From: Promethearchaeota archaeon
GTDB lineage: Archaea > Asgardarchaeota > Lokiarchaeia > Sigyniarchaeales > SOKP01
Direction of reading: 5' to 3'
Assembly: GCA_016840165.1 (NCBI GenBank)
Contig: JAEOSU010000018.1
Coordinates: 28,902 to 92,901, forward strand
Length of the DNA stretch: 64,000 nt
Shown here in pieces: positions 51,016 through 59,205 of the stretch. Every line of letters begins with the position of its first letter. Within the stretch, counting starts at the first letter, position 1. The translations under genes were made by a program, and so were the position numbers. The notes beneath the pieces are model-generated. The model had not been told where the DNA came from. It ran no database searches and saw only the letters and a program-made list of their open reading frames with translations.

Positions 51016-51648
51016 TCACATTGATGCTACATTATCTCTTTTAAGATAATAATTTAATGAAAAAACTACTAAATTTGAAAGATATTCTACAAATTTATCA
51101 TCAGTATCAAATAATTTCATTAATGCCAAATGATGATATATAAGCGCATTAACCAGATTATACATGAAGACAAACACTTCTATCAGTTGATTCTCAGGTA
51201 TTTTCTTCATATTTTCATTTACTTTTCTAACCCTATGGAGTGTATCCTTAAAAAAGTTGATTACTTTTGCTTTATAGGCATTATGTAATTCTTTATCAGA
51301 TTGTATAGCAGATCTAAAAGCAAGATTATATCCTTCATTTTCCTTATGATTCTTGAATAAATCTAACACAAAATGATAAAGAAAATCTCTTACATTTTCA
51401 TCATTCATCTTACTTAAATTATGACTGTCAAAAAATGTTTCCATTGATTCTTCAAAGTATTTTCGTATAATATCTTCTTTTCCTTTTGGAAAATATTTAT
51501 AAATCGTACCAATACTAAGATCAGCGGATTCTGCTACATGGTTTGTGCTGGTTTTAGAATATCCCCGTTGTAAGATTAATTTAAAAAAGGTATCATAAAT
51601 TATATTAATTTTTTCTTCTTTATTCCGTGAAAATTTTTTATTTGACAT
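51016..51648 (-). CDS. TetR-family transcriptional regulator
   Basis: The 210-residue protein has a TetR N-terminal helix-turn-helix (about 12-60): I-I-Y-D-T-F-F-K-L-I-L-Q-R-G-Y-S-K-T-S, then V-A-E-S-A-D-L-S-I-G-T-I-Y-K-Y-F. The C-terminal ligand and dimer domain is all-helical (75-210) and not recognisable. It is divergent from the methyltransferase gene at 51736. The 87-base region between them carries two matched palindromes that look like its operators. It probably represses itself and the methyltransferase gene. Confidence 0.88.
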   Translation of the reverse strand: MSNKKFSRNKEEKINIIYDTFFKLILQRGYSKTSTNHVAESADLSIGTIYKYFPKGKEDIIRKYFEESMETFFDSHNLSKMNDENVRDFLYHFVLDLFKNHKENEGYNLAFRSAIQSDKELHNAYKAKVINFFKDTLHRVRKVNENMKKIPENQLIEVFVFMYNLVNALIYHHLALMKLFDTDDKFVEYLSNLVVFSLNYYLKRDNVASM

Positions 51649-51661
51649 TATAAAATATTAA

Positions 51662-51677
51662 ATGAGTTTTTACTCAT
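51662..51677. promoter_or_regulatory. TetR operator candidate 1
   Basis: The inverted repeat atgagt-tttt-actcat is 16 bases and perfect. It lies between the TetR gene's TATA-like box and its start, so binding would block TetR transcription. It shares the pattern TGAG-N6-CTCA with operator 2. Confidence 0.6.
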
Positions 51678-51680
51678 AAA

Positions 51681-51690
51681 CTTTATAAGT
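51681..51690. promoter_or_regulatory. Shared TATA-like element of the divergent promoter
   Basis: The run ctttataagt reads as a TATA-like box in both directions (ctttataag and cttataaag). It sits between the operators, about 33 bases from the TetR ATG and 46 from the methyltransferase ATG, and overlaps the edge of operator 2. Confidence 0.4.
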
Positions 51691-51707
51691 GAGCAAATGC
51701 TCACTTA
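51686..51707. promoter_or_regulatory. TetR operator candidate 2
   Basis: The 10-base arm taagtgagca (51686-51695) pairs perfectly with tgctcactta (51698-51707) around two bases. It sits next to the TATA-like box for the methyltransferase gene, at the expected place to block initiation. Its centre is 27 bases from the centre of operator 1. Confidence 0.7.
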
Positions 51708-51735
51708 CTTAAAAACTTATAGGTGTATTAAATAA

Positions 51736-52608
51736 ATGTTTCAACAAGAGACAATAAAATTTCATAAATTAAAGGATCCTAATGATATTAAAATAGTAGA
51801 AGATATCATATATCCTATTTTTTCTAAGAACATTGAGGAAGACAAGAACTATTTGAACGAAATCCGTTCATTAATATTAGCTTCCATGAAATATGTCAAG
51901 ATAAACTTATTTAAGCGTAAAATTTTTTGGCTATATGTAAGTAGAACCATATTAAAGGGGATTAAAAAAGGACTACCTCTTATTGAGGTTGAAGATACAC
52001 TAAGAAAGTTTATAAGAAGTCATGTTGATAATGATAAGGATATAAAGGCTAAAGAATTGGATATTGTTAAAAGCAGATTCGAGAAAATAAGAAAATATAT
52101 TATTGGAAATAAAGTTCTTGATTTAGGTGCAGGAAATGGGCTTTTAGCACAAGAAATAAAAGATCAACTTGATAAAGATGTTGTTTTAGTCGATGTTATA
52201 GATTATAACTATACAAATCTTCCATTGATTTTATATGATCCCGAAGATAGGGTACCATTAGCTGATAAAGAGGTGGATACAACCATTCTCTATACAGTAT
52301 TACATCATGCAAATGATCCAGAGCATCTTTTAGAAGAAGCAGCAAGAATAACAAAAAATCGCTTAATAATCAAAGAAGCTTATATTGAAGAAGAGAAGAT
52401 CAGAATTACTAATAGCTTTGTTGATTGGTTTTACAATCGAGTTATAGGGGATGAGGATATAAACGTTCCTCTTAATTTTCTTAAAATAAAAGAATGGAAA
52501 CGATTTCTAGAATCACTTGGATTTAAGGTTATTGAAACTAATTATGTTGGAATTGATGAACCTGCTGTACCAGAACGTCATGTATTTATTATTGCTGACC
52601 GAATCTAG
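51736..52608 (+). CDS. SAM-dependent methyltransferase under TetR control
   Basis: The 290-residue protein has a helical N-terminal domain (about 1-125) and a class I methyltransferase domain with motif I K-V-L-D-L-G-A-G-N-G-L-L near 133-144, D-V-I-D-Y near 158, and L-H-H-A-N-D-P-E-H-L. The C-terminal part ends with V-P-E-R-H-V-F-I-I-A-D. It has no membrane segment. The N-terminal helical domain is not recognised. Its divergent position and the operators suggest it is induced by a small molecule sensed by the TetR protein, which it might modify or detoxify. Confidence 0.82.
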   Translation: MFQQETIKFHKLKDPNDIKIVEDIIYPIFSKNIEEDKNYLNEIRSLILASMKYVKINLFKRKIFWLYVSRTILKGIKKGLPLIEVEDTLRKFIRSHVDNDKDIKAKELDIVKSRFEKIRKYIIGNKVLDLGAGNGLLAQEIKDQLDKDVVLVDVIDYNYTNLPLILYDPEDRVPLADKEVDTTILYTVLHHANDPEHLLEEAARITKNRLIIKEAYIEEEKIRITNSFVDWFYNRVIGDEDINVPLNFLKIKEWKRFLESLGFKVIETNYVGIDEPAVPERHVFIIADRI

Positions 52609-52658
52609 CGATTGAATATAAAATCGTAAGAGAATAAAGGATTAGAATAATTCGGTAA

Positions 52659-53993
52659 TTAACTTCTAGCAGTAAGAAATTTACGAATAATTATTACTAC
52701 AAATATTATTCCTACTATAAATATGGGTGTAGGAATTAGGAATATCAAATCATAGTAAATTTCAACACACTCACCAACAAATGACTTAGGATTTTTCATT
52801 AAAAGAGCATTATGATCTGGAATTATACATCCGAAATCCCCCTTAAATCCTCCAGTAATATAGATATTACCTGTTGGATCAATCTCCACATCAGAAAAGT
52901 AAACATCAGCGCATCCAGTGCACCTTCTCTGCCATAAAAGGCCTCCAGAGGAATTTAACTTTTCAAGATAAATTGCTGTGCAAATACACATAGATACTAA
53001 AAAGAATGAATTATCTATGCATTTTATAAACCTATTTTCCGTTAAATAGATATCATTATTATTATCTGTTATTACCTTAGTATTAAACACAGAATATTCT
53101 GGTAGCGAATAGTTCCATATTGAACTCCCAGTAGAATTTATTTTTATTAAATTAGCTCCATCAGCAATAAGAATAAAACCATCAGAATCAACTGCAATAT
53201 CTTGTTCATAATATGGGAGATTCCAAGTATAATTCCAATCTTGATGCCCAGAGGAATTATACGATAGAATAATTGCTTTATCATTAATCGTTCCAGCGGT
53301 ATAAATCTTATTGTCAGCATGAGTCGTAACAGCAAAATATTCATCAGAATCGAGCCATCCTAATGTATAATTCCATACTCTATGCCCCGAATTATTGAGC
53401 TTTACTATATATGTATCTAAATGGTTTAACGGATTAATTTCTATGGATCCTACGATATATACATTGCCAAGCAGATCAATAGCCATATCATAAGAAATTA
53501 ACCATTCATAACCACCCAATACTTTGTTCCATAGAGGATCTCCTGAATTATTAAATTTGGAAAGAATAATATAATCTTTCCCATCATTTTTATCTTCAAA
53601 ATTTCCTACGAGAAAAAGATTATTATTTTTATCAATTTTAATTGTATGATAAACTATTGAATTAGATTCATTATAATCCAATAAATTTTGCCATAATAAA
53701 TCTCCCATTTGATTGAATTTTGTGATGAAGGAATTTTCTAATCCTGTTTGTGCATTCCTTGTCCCTCCTAAAACATATATATTATCAGAGGAATCAATAG
53801 CAACACTACTCGCCCAGTCAGATCCTAATATGCTCCATGTTTTTGTCCATGAATCATTCCCTTCAGTATTAGAACTTTCAGGTGAGATTCTTGACAAATT
53901 GATACGATTTTCAAATGATATTCCTAAGATTTGCTGTATAAGTAACAACTGTAAAAGGAATAAAACAAAAATATTTGATTTTTTATAATTCAT
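52659..53993 (-). CDS. Secreted beta-propeller (SBBP-repeat) surface protein
   Basis: The 444-residue protein has a signal peptide (about 1-23) and a propeller of about seven repeats of the form D-x-x-x-N-I-Y-V-x-G-x ... K-x-x-x-x-G-x-x-x-W-N. It ends with a membrane helix (about 420-438) and a short basic tail R-K-F-L-T-A-R-S. This is the SBBP/beta-propeller type found on archaeal and bacterial surfaces, usually in protein-binding roles. Two Cys-containing stretches near 330-365 (C-I-C-T and C-T-G-C) break the pattern. The C-terminal end has the general shape of an archaeosortase signal but also of a plain membrane anchor. Confidence 0.8.
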   Translation of the reverse strand: MNYKKSNIFVLFLLQLLLIQQILGISFENRINLSRISPESSNTEGNDSWTKTWSILGSDWASSVAIDSSDNIYVLGGTRNAQTGLENSFITKFNQMGDLLWQNLLDYNESNSIVYHTIKIDKNNNLFLVGNFEDKNDGKDYIILSKFNNSGDPLWNKVLGGYEWLISYDMAIDLLGNVYIVGSIEINPLNHLDTYIVKLNNSGHRVWNYTLGWLDSDEYFAVTTHADNKIYTAGTINDKAIILSYNSSGHQDWNYTWNLPYYEQDIAVDSDGFILIADGANLIKINSTGSSIWNYSLPEYSVFNTKVITDNNNDIYLTENRFIKCIDNSFFLVSMCICTAIYLEKLNSSGGLLWQRRCTGCADVYFSDVEIDPTGNIYITGGFKGDFGCIIPDHNALLMKNPKSFVGECVEIYYDLIFLIPTPIFIVGIIFVVIIIRKFLTARS

Positions 53994-54112
53994 ATATTAT
54001 TTCCAAAATATCATTTAGATTCGAGTTTTAATAGAACAATTAAACATTTAACTATTATGTACAAGGATTTAGTATATGGTACTAGATCAAAAAAAGTGGA
54101 ATAAAAAATTAT

Positions 54113-55435
54113 TTAGACAATTTGGTAAAATTTATCCTCAAACTCTGGCTTTCCCTTATATTTATTCAAAAATATAAGCGGAGCTTTCTCAATATTTTTA
54201 AAAATATATGAAGGTACTCGAATTCCAGCTTGTTTGAGAGCGCTCTGTATTTCTTCTACACTTGGAGGGCATCCCTTTATAGGAATACATTCATTAATGA
54301 TTGGATTATCCTTATTTTTATTATACTGGCATTGACCGAGTAATATTGTTTTATTCATCCCCGGAGTGGGTTCTTTTATTTTCCCTGTTAAGATTTCTAT
54401 ATTATCAAAATCTTCTCCTTTCCATGCTTCCTTGATCGCGACTAAAATAACCCCATTATAGAAACTACAAAAAGTACACATAGTTTCATCATATTTAGGA
54501 TAACTAATACCTCCAATACCGGCTTTTGCATATGAAAGTGGAAGAGTATCATTCTTTTTATATATAAATTCCCATCCATGTGGTTTTGCTAATGATTCAA
54601 GGGACTCACCTTTAATTTCAATATCGCTTAAATCGAGAGGACGGCTTCTATCTTTCCCAACCTGAACTAAATGAGGAACATCAGCAGGATCTATACCTAA
54701 TAAGTTTGAACCTACTAAATCTGCAGAGAACATATCTTTAGATGCAACCAATATATCACTTCTATGAGCCTTTCCATCAAACGTAGGACCCCTCTCCAAG
54801 GTGTAAATCCCATCGATGAGCGTAAGACTTTCGGGGATTTTATTTGCTAATTGCGCCACATTGTAATGTAGATTATATTTTGGATCAGCACCATGAAATT
54901 TCTTGCGCGATGCAATATTGATAAATCCTTTTAAATTTTTAATCCCCAAACTAACTACACATTGAGCATGGGTCTTTAAAACGGGGATATCTATCAGAAA
55001 ATCAGAATGAAGCATATCTGAATTCATTTTAGCTGTCACACCTTCAGCTAATTCGACTTTTTCGTAAGGTCTTGAAAATAAATCATATAATTTGACCCCA
55101 TATCTTTCCTTTAGCAAATTATATCCTAATTTTTCAAAGGCATCTTCAGGTGTCTCTTTATCCTTAGGATCATCGGCAATTATTCCATCCCCAATTGAAA
55201 TATCGTTGACGCCGCGTTCTTTCAATAGCCTTATTACGTCCTCGACTACTCTTGATGTGGTTAGCATACCCCATTTAGGAAAATCGCAATGTCTATTCCA
55301 ATAAACTAAATTAGGTTTAATAAATATCTTCCCATCAACAGGTAGTCGTTCAAATCCATCAACTAGTTCTATTGCTTTTTTAACTGAGACTAGAGGATCT
55401 TTATATTTTACAATAGATACTACTTTTTTACTCAT
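54113..55435 (-). CDS. DUF362 domain protein
   Basis: The 440-residue protein has a DUF362 core: I-F-I-K-P-N-L-V-Y-W near 42-51, L-L-K-E-R-G-V-N-D-I near 86, and P-V-L-K-T-H-A-Q near 168. A second part has a cysteine cluster (M-C-T-F-C-S, later G-Q-C-Q, E-C and G-C-P-P-S) that could hold a metal or Fe-S cluster. Some DUF362 proteins carry ferredoxin domains; this one has a less regular set. The function is unknown. I used the M at 55435; an upstream ATG at 55444 adds three residues. No operon partner is evident. Confidence 0.8.
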   Translation of the reverse strand: MSKKVVSIVKYKDPLVSVKKAIELVDGFERLPVDGKIFIKPNLVYWNRHCDFPKWGMLTTSRVVEDVIRLLKERGVNDISIGDGIIADDPKDKETPEDAFEKLGYNLLKERYGVKLYDLFSRPYEKVELAEGVTAKMNSDMLHSDFLIDIPVLKTHAQCVVSLGIKNLKGFINIASRKKFHGADPKYNLHYNVAQLANKIPESLTLIDGIYTLERGPTFDGKAHRSDILVASKDMFSADLVGSNLLGIDPADVPHLVQVGKDRSRPLDLSDIEIKGESLESLAKPHGWEFIYKKNDTLPLSYAKAGIGGISYPKYDETMCTFCSFYNGVILVAIKEAWKGEDFDNIEILTGKIKEPTPGMNKTILLGQCQYNKNKDNPIINECIPIKGCPPSVEEIQSALKQAGIRVPSYIFKNIEKAPLIFLNKYKGKPEFEDKFYQIV

Positions 55436-55518
55436 TGATACCACTTTTTCAATTTTATAATTTATTTGTCTTATTATCTATTAACTTTAATTCTTATAAT
55501 ATTTAAAATAATTAATCC

Positions 55519-56052
55519 TTACTCATATTTCGTATTTTTCCATTCTTTTTGCAATATGGACATTAGGATCTGATCATGATATTTTCCATTTACAAAAGTA
55601 GCTTCTCGCATTCTCCCTTCTTCCACAAATCCTAATTTTTGATAACATTTTATTGCTCTTGAGTTAAAATCGTTAACTTTTAAATCCAACCTATTAAGAT
55701 TTAAAGTATTAAATCCATAACCCATTAATAATTTCATCGCTTCAGTGCCATATCCCTTTCCCTGCTCATTTTTATCTCCTATAAAAATTCCACAGGTTCC
55801 CACTCGGTCTGTCCAGATTATATTCATGATGCTACAATTACCAATTAATTTAGTTTGATCGATCAGGATGGCAAAAATTATATCACTTTCTCGGTCTTTT
55901 AAAGAGGCATACCAATCTTCTTCCATCTCTCTGGTAAGCGGGCGATATATCGTTAAATATTGGGTAATTTCTGGATCATTTAACCAGACAAGAAATTTAT
56001 CGATATATTCTTTCTTAATTGGTGCCAGTATTACATTTTTTCCCTTAAGCAT
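55519..56052 (-). CDS. GNAT-family acetyltransferase (RimJ/RimL type)
   Basis: The 177-residue protein has the RimJ/RimL plan: an N-terminal V-I-L-A-P-I-K-K-E-Y near 6-15, I-F-I-G-D-K-N-E-Q-G-K-G-Y-G-T-E-A near 88-104 (the acetyl-CoA binding Q/R-x-x-G-x-G), L-N-R-L-D-L-K-V, and Y-Q-K-L-G-F-V-E-E-G. It would acetylate a protein N-terminus or a small amine with acetyl-CoA. It is 63 bases from the 3' end of the P-type ATPase gene, on the same strand. Confidence 0.9.
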   Translation of the reverse strand: MLKGKNVILAPIKKEYIDKFLVWLNDPEITQYLTIYRPLTREMEEDWYASLKDRESDIIFAILIDQTKLIGNCSIMNIIWTDRVGTCGIFIGDKNEQGKGYGTEAMKLLMGYGFNTLNLNRLDLKVNDFNSRAIKCYQKLGFVEEGRMREATFVNGKYHDQILMSILQKEWKNTKYE

Positions 56053-56114
56053 AAAAAATGGTAATATCTTGTTAAATAAAAATTATGCTAAAAGAAATTA
56101 AGAATAATAAAAAG

Positions 56115-59015
56115 TTAGAAAAATATATCATGCTTACGACAAAGATACTTTATTATTTCAAATGACACAATACAAATTAATGAAATTAGAAAGCAAATTA
56201 ACCAATCAAACGCTGTCAAAAACATAAACATGAAATTGATTCCCACTGAAGCTAATGCAACTTGAAAGCCAGGAATATACATTAATGCTAAGAAGACTCC
56301 AAATAATAGTCCAATTAAGAGATACATAAATTTGGTACTATCCTCCTTGATGCTTTTGATTAATGACTTATTTGGACGGCGAATCTGATAAACAAGAAAA
56401 GATTCACAGAAAAATAAAGTTACCATGAGCATTGTAAGGGCTTTTCCTTGAGTGAAAGATACCTCTGGAGGAATTAAATCAATCGTAGTTACTATTGTAT
56501 AAAGATAGGCATCATTAAACCCTCCAAATTCAACATTCTCTAAGAAAACTGGATAAAAACCTGTAATTACAGTAAAGTATACTATTATCATACTAATGGC
56601 TAACAAGATACCAAAACCACACAGCAAAAGTAAAGTGTTTTTACTTAATATCTCTTCCTCGTCTCTCGGTTTATGCTTCATAATATCCTTTGATGTAGTA
56701 TCAAAAGTTAGAATAAGTCCTGGGAATATATGCACTGTTATTGAGAGAAAAATCCATTGAAGGTAAAACGCGTCATCTAAAAAATAGGGTAATGGTATTC
56801 CAAATATTTGTGGAATGATGACTGCTAAAATAAATTGAACTATTCCTTCAAAAACGTTAATACAGATATAGAAAAATACGACAGCTCGTATTCGAGAGAA
56901 AATACCTCGCCCCGATTCAATGCCAGTGACGATAGAATTAAAAGAGTCATCACTAATTACCATATCTGATGCTTCTTTTGCGACATCTGTGCCTTGAATC
57001 CCCATAGCAATACCCGCGTCAGCCATATTCAACGCCAAGGCATCATTCACTCCATCACCTGTCATGGCGACTACTTTATTAGCATCCTGATATCTCTCTA
57101 CAATTGTTTGTTTATGTTCTGGTGAAACTCTAGCAAACGCCCGAATTTTGCTAAATTCATCAAATGATGGATATTTATCAATATCTTTTCCTTCAATTAC
57201 TAATTCATTCATGCTATCAATTATAGAGATTTGCTGGGCAATGGCTCTAGCTGTAGGTACAGAATCTCCAGTAATCATGACTACTTCTACTCCAGCATCA
57301 TGACATGCTTTTACAGATTCTTTAACCTTATCTCTTGGAGGATCTAATATAGTAACAAAACCAATATAGATCATTTCTGATTCGCATAATATTCTCCCTT
57401 TATCACCTTCTGGGGGTGCATTATCCAATTTCCTATAACAGAGACTTAATATACGATATCCCTGACTCGCATAAATTTCAGCAATCTTAGAAACTTTATC
57501 TTTTAATTCATCAATAAATTCTACTTCATTATCCTTATAGAGTACTTTGGTACATAACGGGAGAAGTATCTCACTTGCTCCTTTAGTGAATGAATAGTAT
57601 TTCCCTTCTCTCTTATACACTTTAGACATTCGCTTAACTTTAGAATCAAAAGGATATTCTTTTTCATACTCAAAATCGTCAAGCATATAATCGCCCATTC
57701 CCTTTTGGAAGAGAACCATTAAGGCACCCTCTGTTGGACTGCCAATAACACTCCAATTCGGAATAACTCTATGGTCAATCTCTATTTCATTTTTAACTAA
57801 TGCGGAATTATTGTTTAAAAACCCAGAAGTTAAGAGTAGTTTCAATTGGGGATAATCATCAATATGTTTCACAAATTTTGGACTTTTTTCATCATCAATA
57901 TTTATTATCTCCCCCTCAGGAGCATAGCCTCGCCCAGTAACCTTAAAAATTGAACCATTTGTCCATATGTGTTCGATAGACATTTGATTTTTGGTTAATG
58001 TACCTGTTTTGTCAGAACACACAACGCTAACACGTCCTAAACTGTCAACAGAAGCTAAATTTCGGATAATTACTCCATGATGAGCCATTGATAGAACTCC
58101 AGTCAATAAAATAATCGTTACTAACAATGGAATATTAATTGGAAGAAGATCCATTGCAGAATTTAGACTTCGTGCGATCTCAAATTGTGTAAACCCACTT
58201 GCGGCCCAAATAATAATAAGAGTGAGTAACCAAAAACTAATAACAATGATTCCCAACCACTTCCCAAAATTGTTCATCTTTTCACGGATTGGAATCTCAC
58301 TGGTTCCCGCTTCCTCTAAACCAACTGAAATTTTTCCGATTTCTGTATCTTTTCCAGTCTTAGTCGCAATGGCCGTTCCATTTCCCGTAGTAATATATGT
58401 TCCATAAAAAATCATATTCTTACGATCTGCTAAAGAGATATCCGCTTGTGTTAACGCGATACCTCGTTCCATCTTTTTTTGAGGTTCACTTTCCCCTGTA
58501 AGAGAACTTTCATTAACTTCAAGGTTAGCCGATTGAATGATACGCCCATCCGCAGGAATCCGATCTCCTTGTGTTAAAACTAATAAGTCTCCGATCACTA
58601 CTTCTTTAGTTGGAACATCTAATTTTAAACCATCTCGAATAATAGTTGTAGTTGGAGCTGTCATCTCACGAAGTGCATTTAACTTTTTAGTCGCCCGATA
58701 TTGTTGTACAACAGCGACAAAGCAATTTAAGCCTACTATTGCTAAGGTTAGTAGTATAAATGAAAGATTTCCTTTTCCTCCAAATACGGCATCTAAATAC
58801 AAAATTAAAGCACCAACAAGATATATCACAATAAGCCAGTTAAATAATGGAGCTAAATAGATTTTTATGAATCCTTTAGATGCTTTTGGAATTTCATTCG
58901 GACCATATAATTCTAATCGTTTTAAAGCTTCTTCCTTTGTTAAACCTTTCGCAGAATTTGTTTTTAATTTATCATAGAGATGTTCTAAATCCATATTATA
59001 ATAAGTTTCTTCCAT
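56115..59015 (-). CDS. P-type cation ATPase with atypical ion-site motifs (1)
   Basis: The 966-residue P-type ATPase has TGES (173-176), the phosphorylated D335 in D-K-T-G-T-L-T, K-G-A-S (478), T-G-D-S-V-P, and T-G-D-G-V-N-D. The overall plan is P2A-like, with ten membrane helices. Helix 4 reads P-I-N-I-P (292-296) where calcium pumps have P-E-G-L-P. Helix 5 keeps N720-V-F-E723 (like SERCA N768/E771). Helix 6 has S-I-T-V-H762-I-F-P-G where SERCA has N-L-V-T-D-G. The transported ion is therefore uncertain. It is a paralogue of the next gene, which lies upstream on the same strand with 190 bases between. Confidence 0.88.
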   Translation of the reverse strand: MEETYYNMDLEHLYDKLKTNSAKGLTKEEALKRLELYGPNEIPKASKGFIKIYLAPLFNWLIVIYLVGALILYLDAVFGGKGNLSFILLTLAIVGLNCFVAVVQQYRATKKLNALREMTAPTTTIIRDGLKLDVPTKEVVIGDLLVLTQGDRIPADGRIIQSANLEVNESSLTGESEPQKKMERGIALTQADISLADRKNMIFYGTYITTGNGTAIATKTGKDTEIGKISVGLEEAGTSEIPIREKMNNFGKWLGIIVISFWLLTLIIIWAASGFTQFEIARSLNSAMDLLPINIPLLVTIILLTGVLSMAHHGVIIRNLASVDSLGRVSVVCSDKTGTLTKNQMSIEHIWTNGSIFKVTGRGYAPEGEIINIDDEKSPKFVKHIDDYPQLKLLLTSGFLNNNSALVKNEIEIDHRVIPNWSVIGSPTEGALMVLFQKGMGDYMLDDFEYEKEYPFDSKVKRMSKVYKREGKYYSFTKGASEILLPLCTKVLYKDNEVEFIDELKDKVSKIAEIYASQGYRILSLCYRKLDNAPPEGDKGRILCESEMIYIGFVTILDPPRDKVKESVKACHDAGVEVVMITGDSVPTARAIAQQISIIDSMNELVIEGKDIDKYPSFDEFSKIRAFARVSPEHKQTIVERYQDANKVVAMTGDGVNDALALNMADAGIAMGIQGTDVAKEASDMVISDDSFNSIVTGIESGRGIFSRIRAVVFFYICINVFEGIVQFILAVIIPQIFGIPLPYFLDDAFYLQWIFLSITVHIFPGLILTFDTTSKDIMKHKPRDEEEILSKNTLLLLCGFGILLAISMIIVYFTVITGFYPVFLENVEFGGFNDAYLYTIVTTIDLIPPEVSFTQGKALTMLMVTLFFCESFLVYQIRRPNKSLIKSIKEDSTKFMYLLIGLLFGVFLALMYIPGFQVALASVGINFMFMFLTAFDWLICFLISLICIVSFEIIKYLCRKHDIFF

Positions 59016-59205
59016 AATTTAATCTCCCGTGACTATTGATAATATTATAAAGCAATAATCTAATATCAAATCTTTTAATAAATAGACTATAACAATCTTT
59101 ATTTTTATTTTATTTCTTTTTGGTAAAAAAATACTTATTAGTCAAATAATTCGTAATAAAAGTAAATAATTTTTACCGTTTTAAAGATAAATTAAATTGA
59201 AAAAA

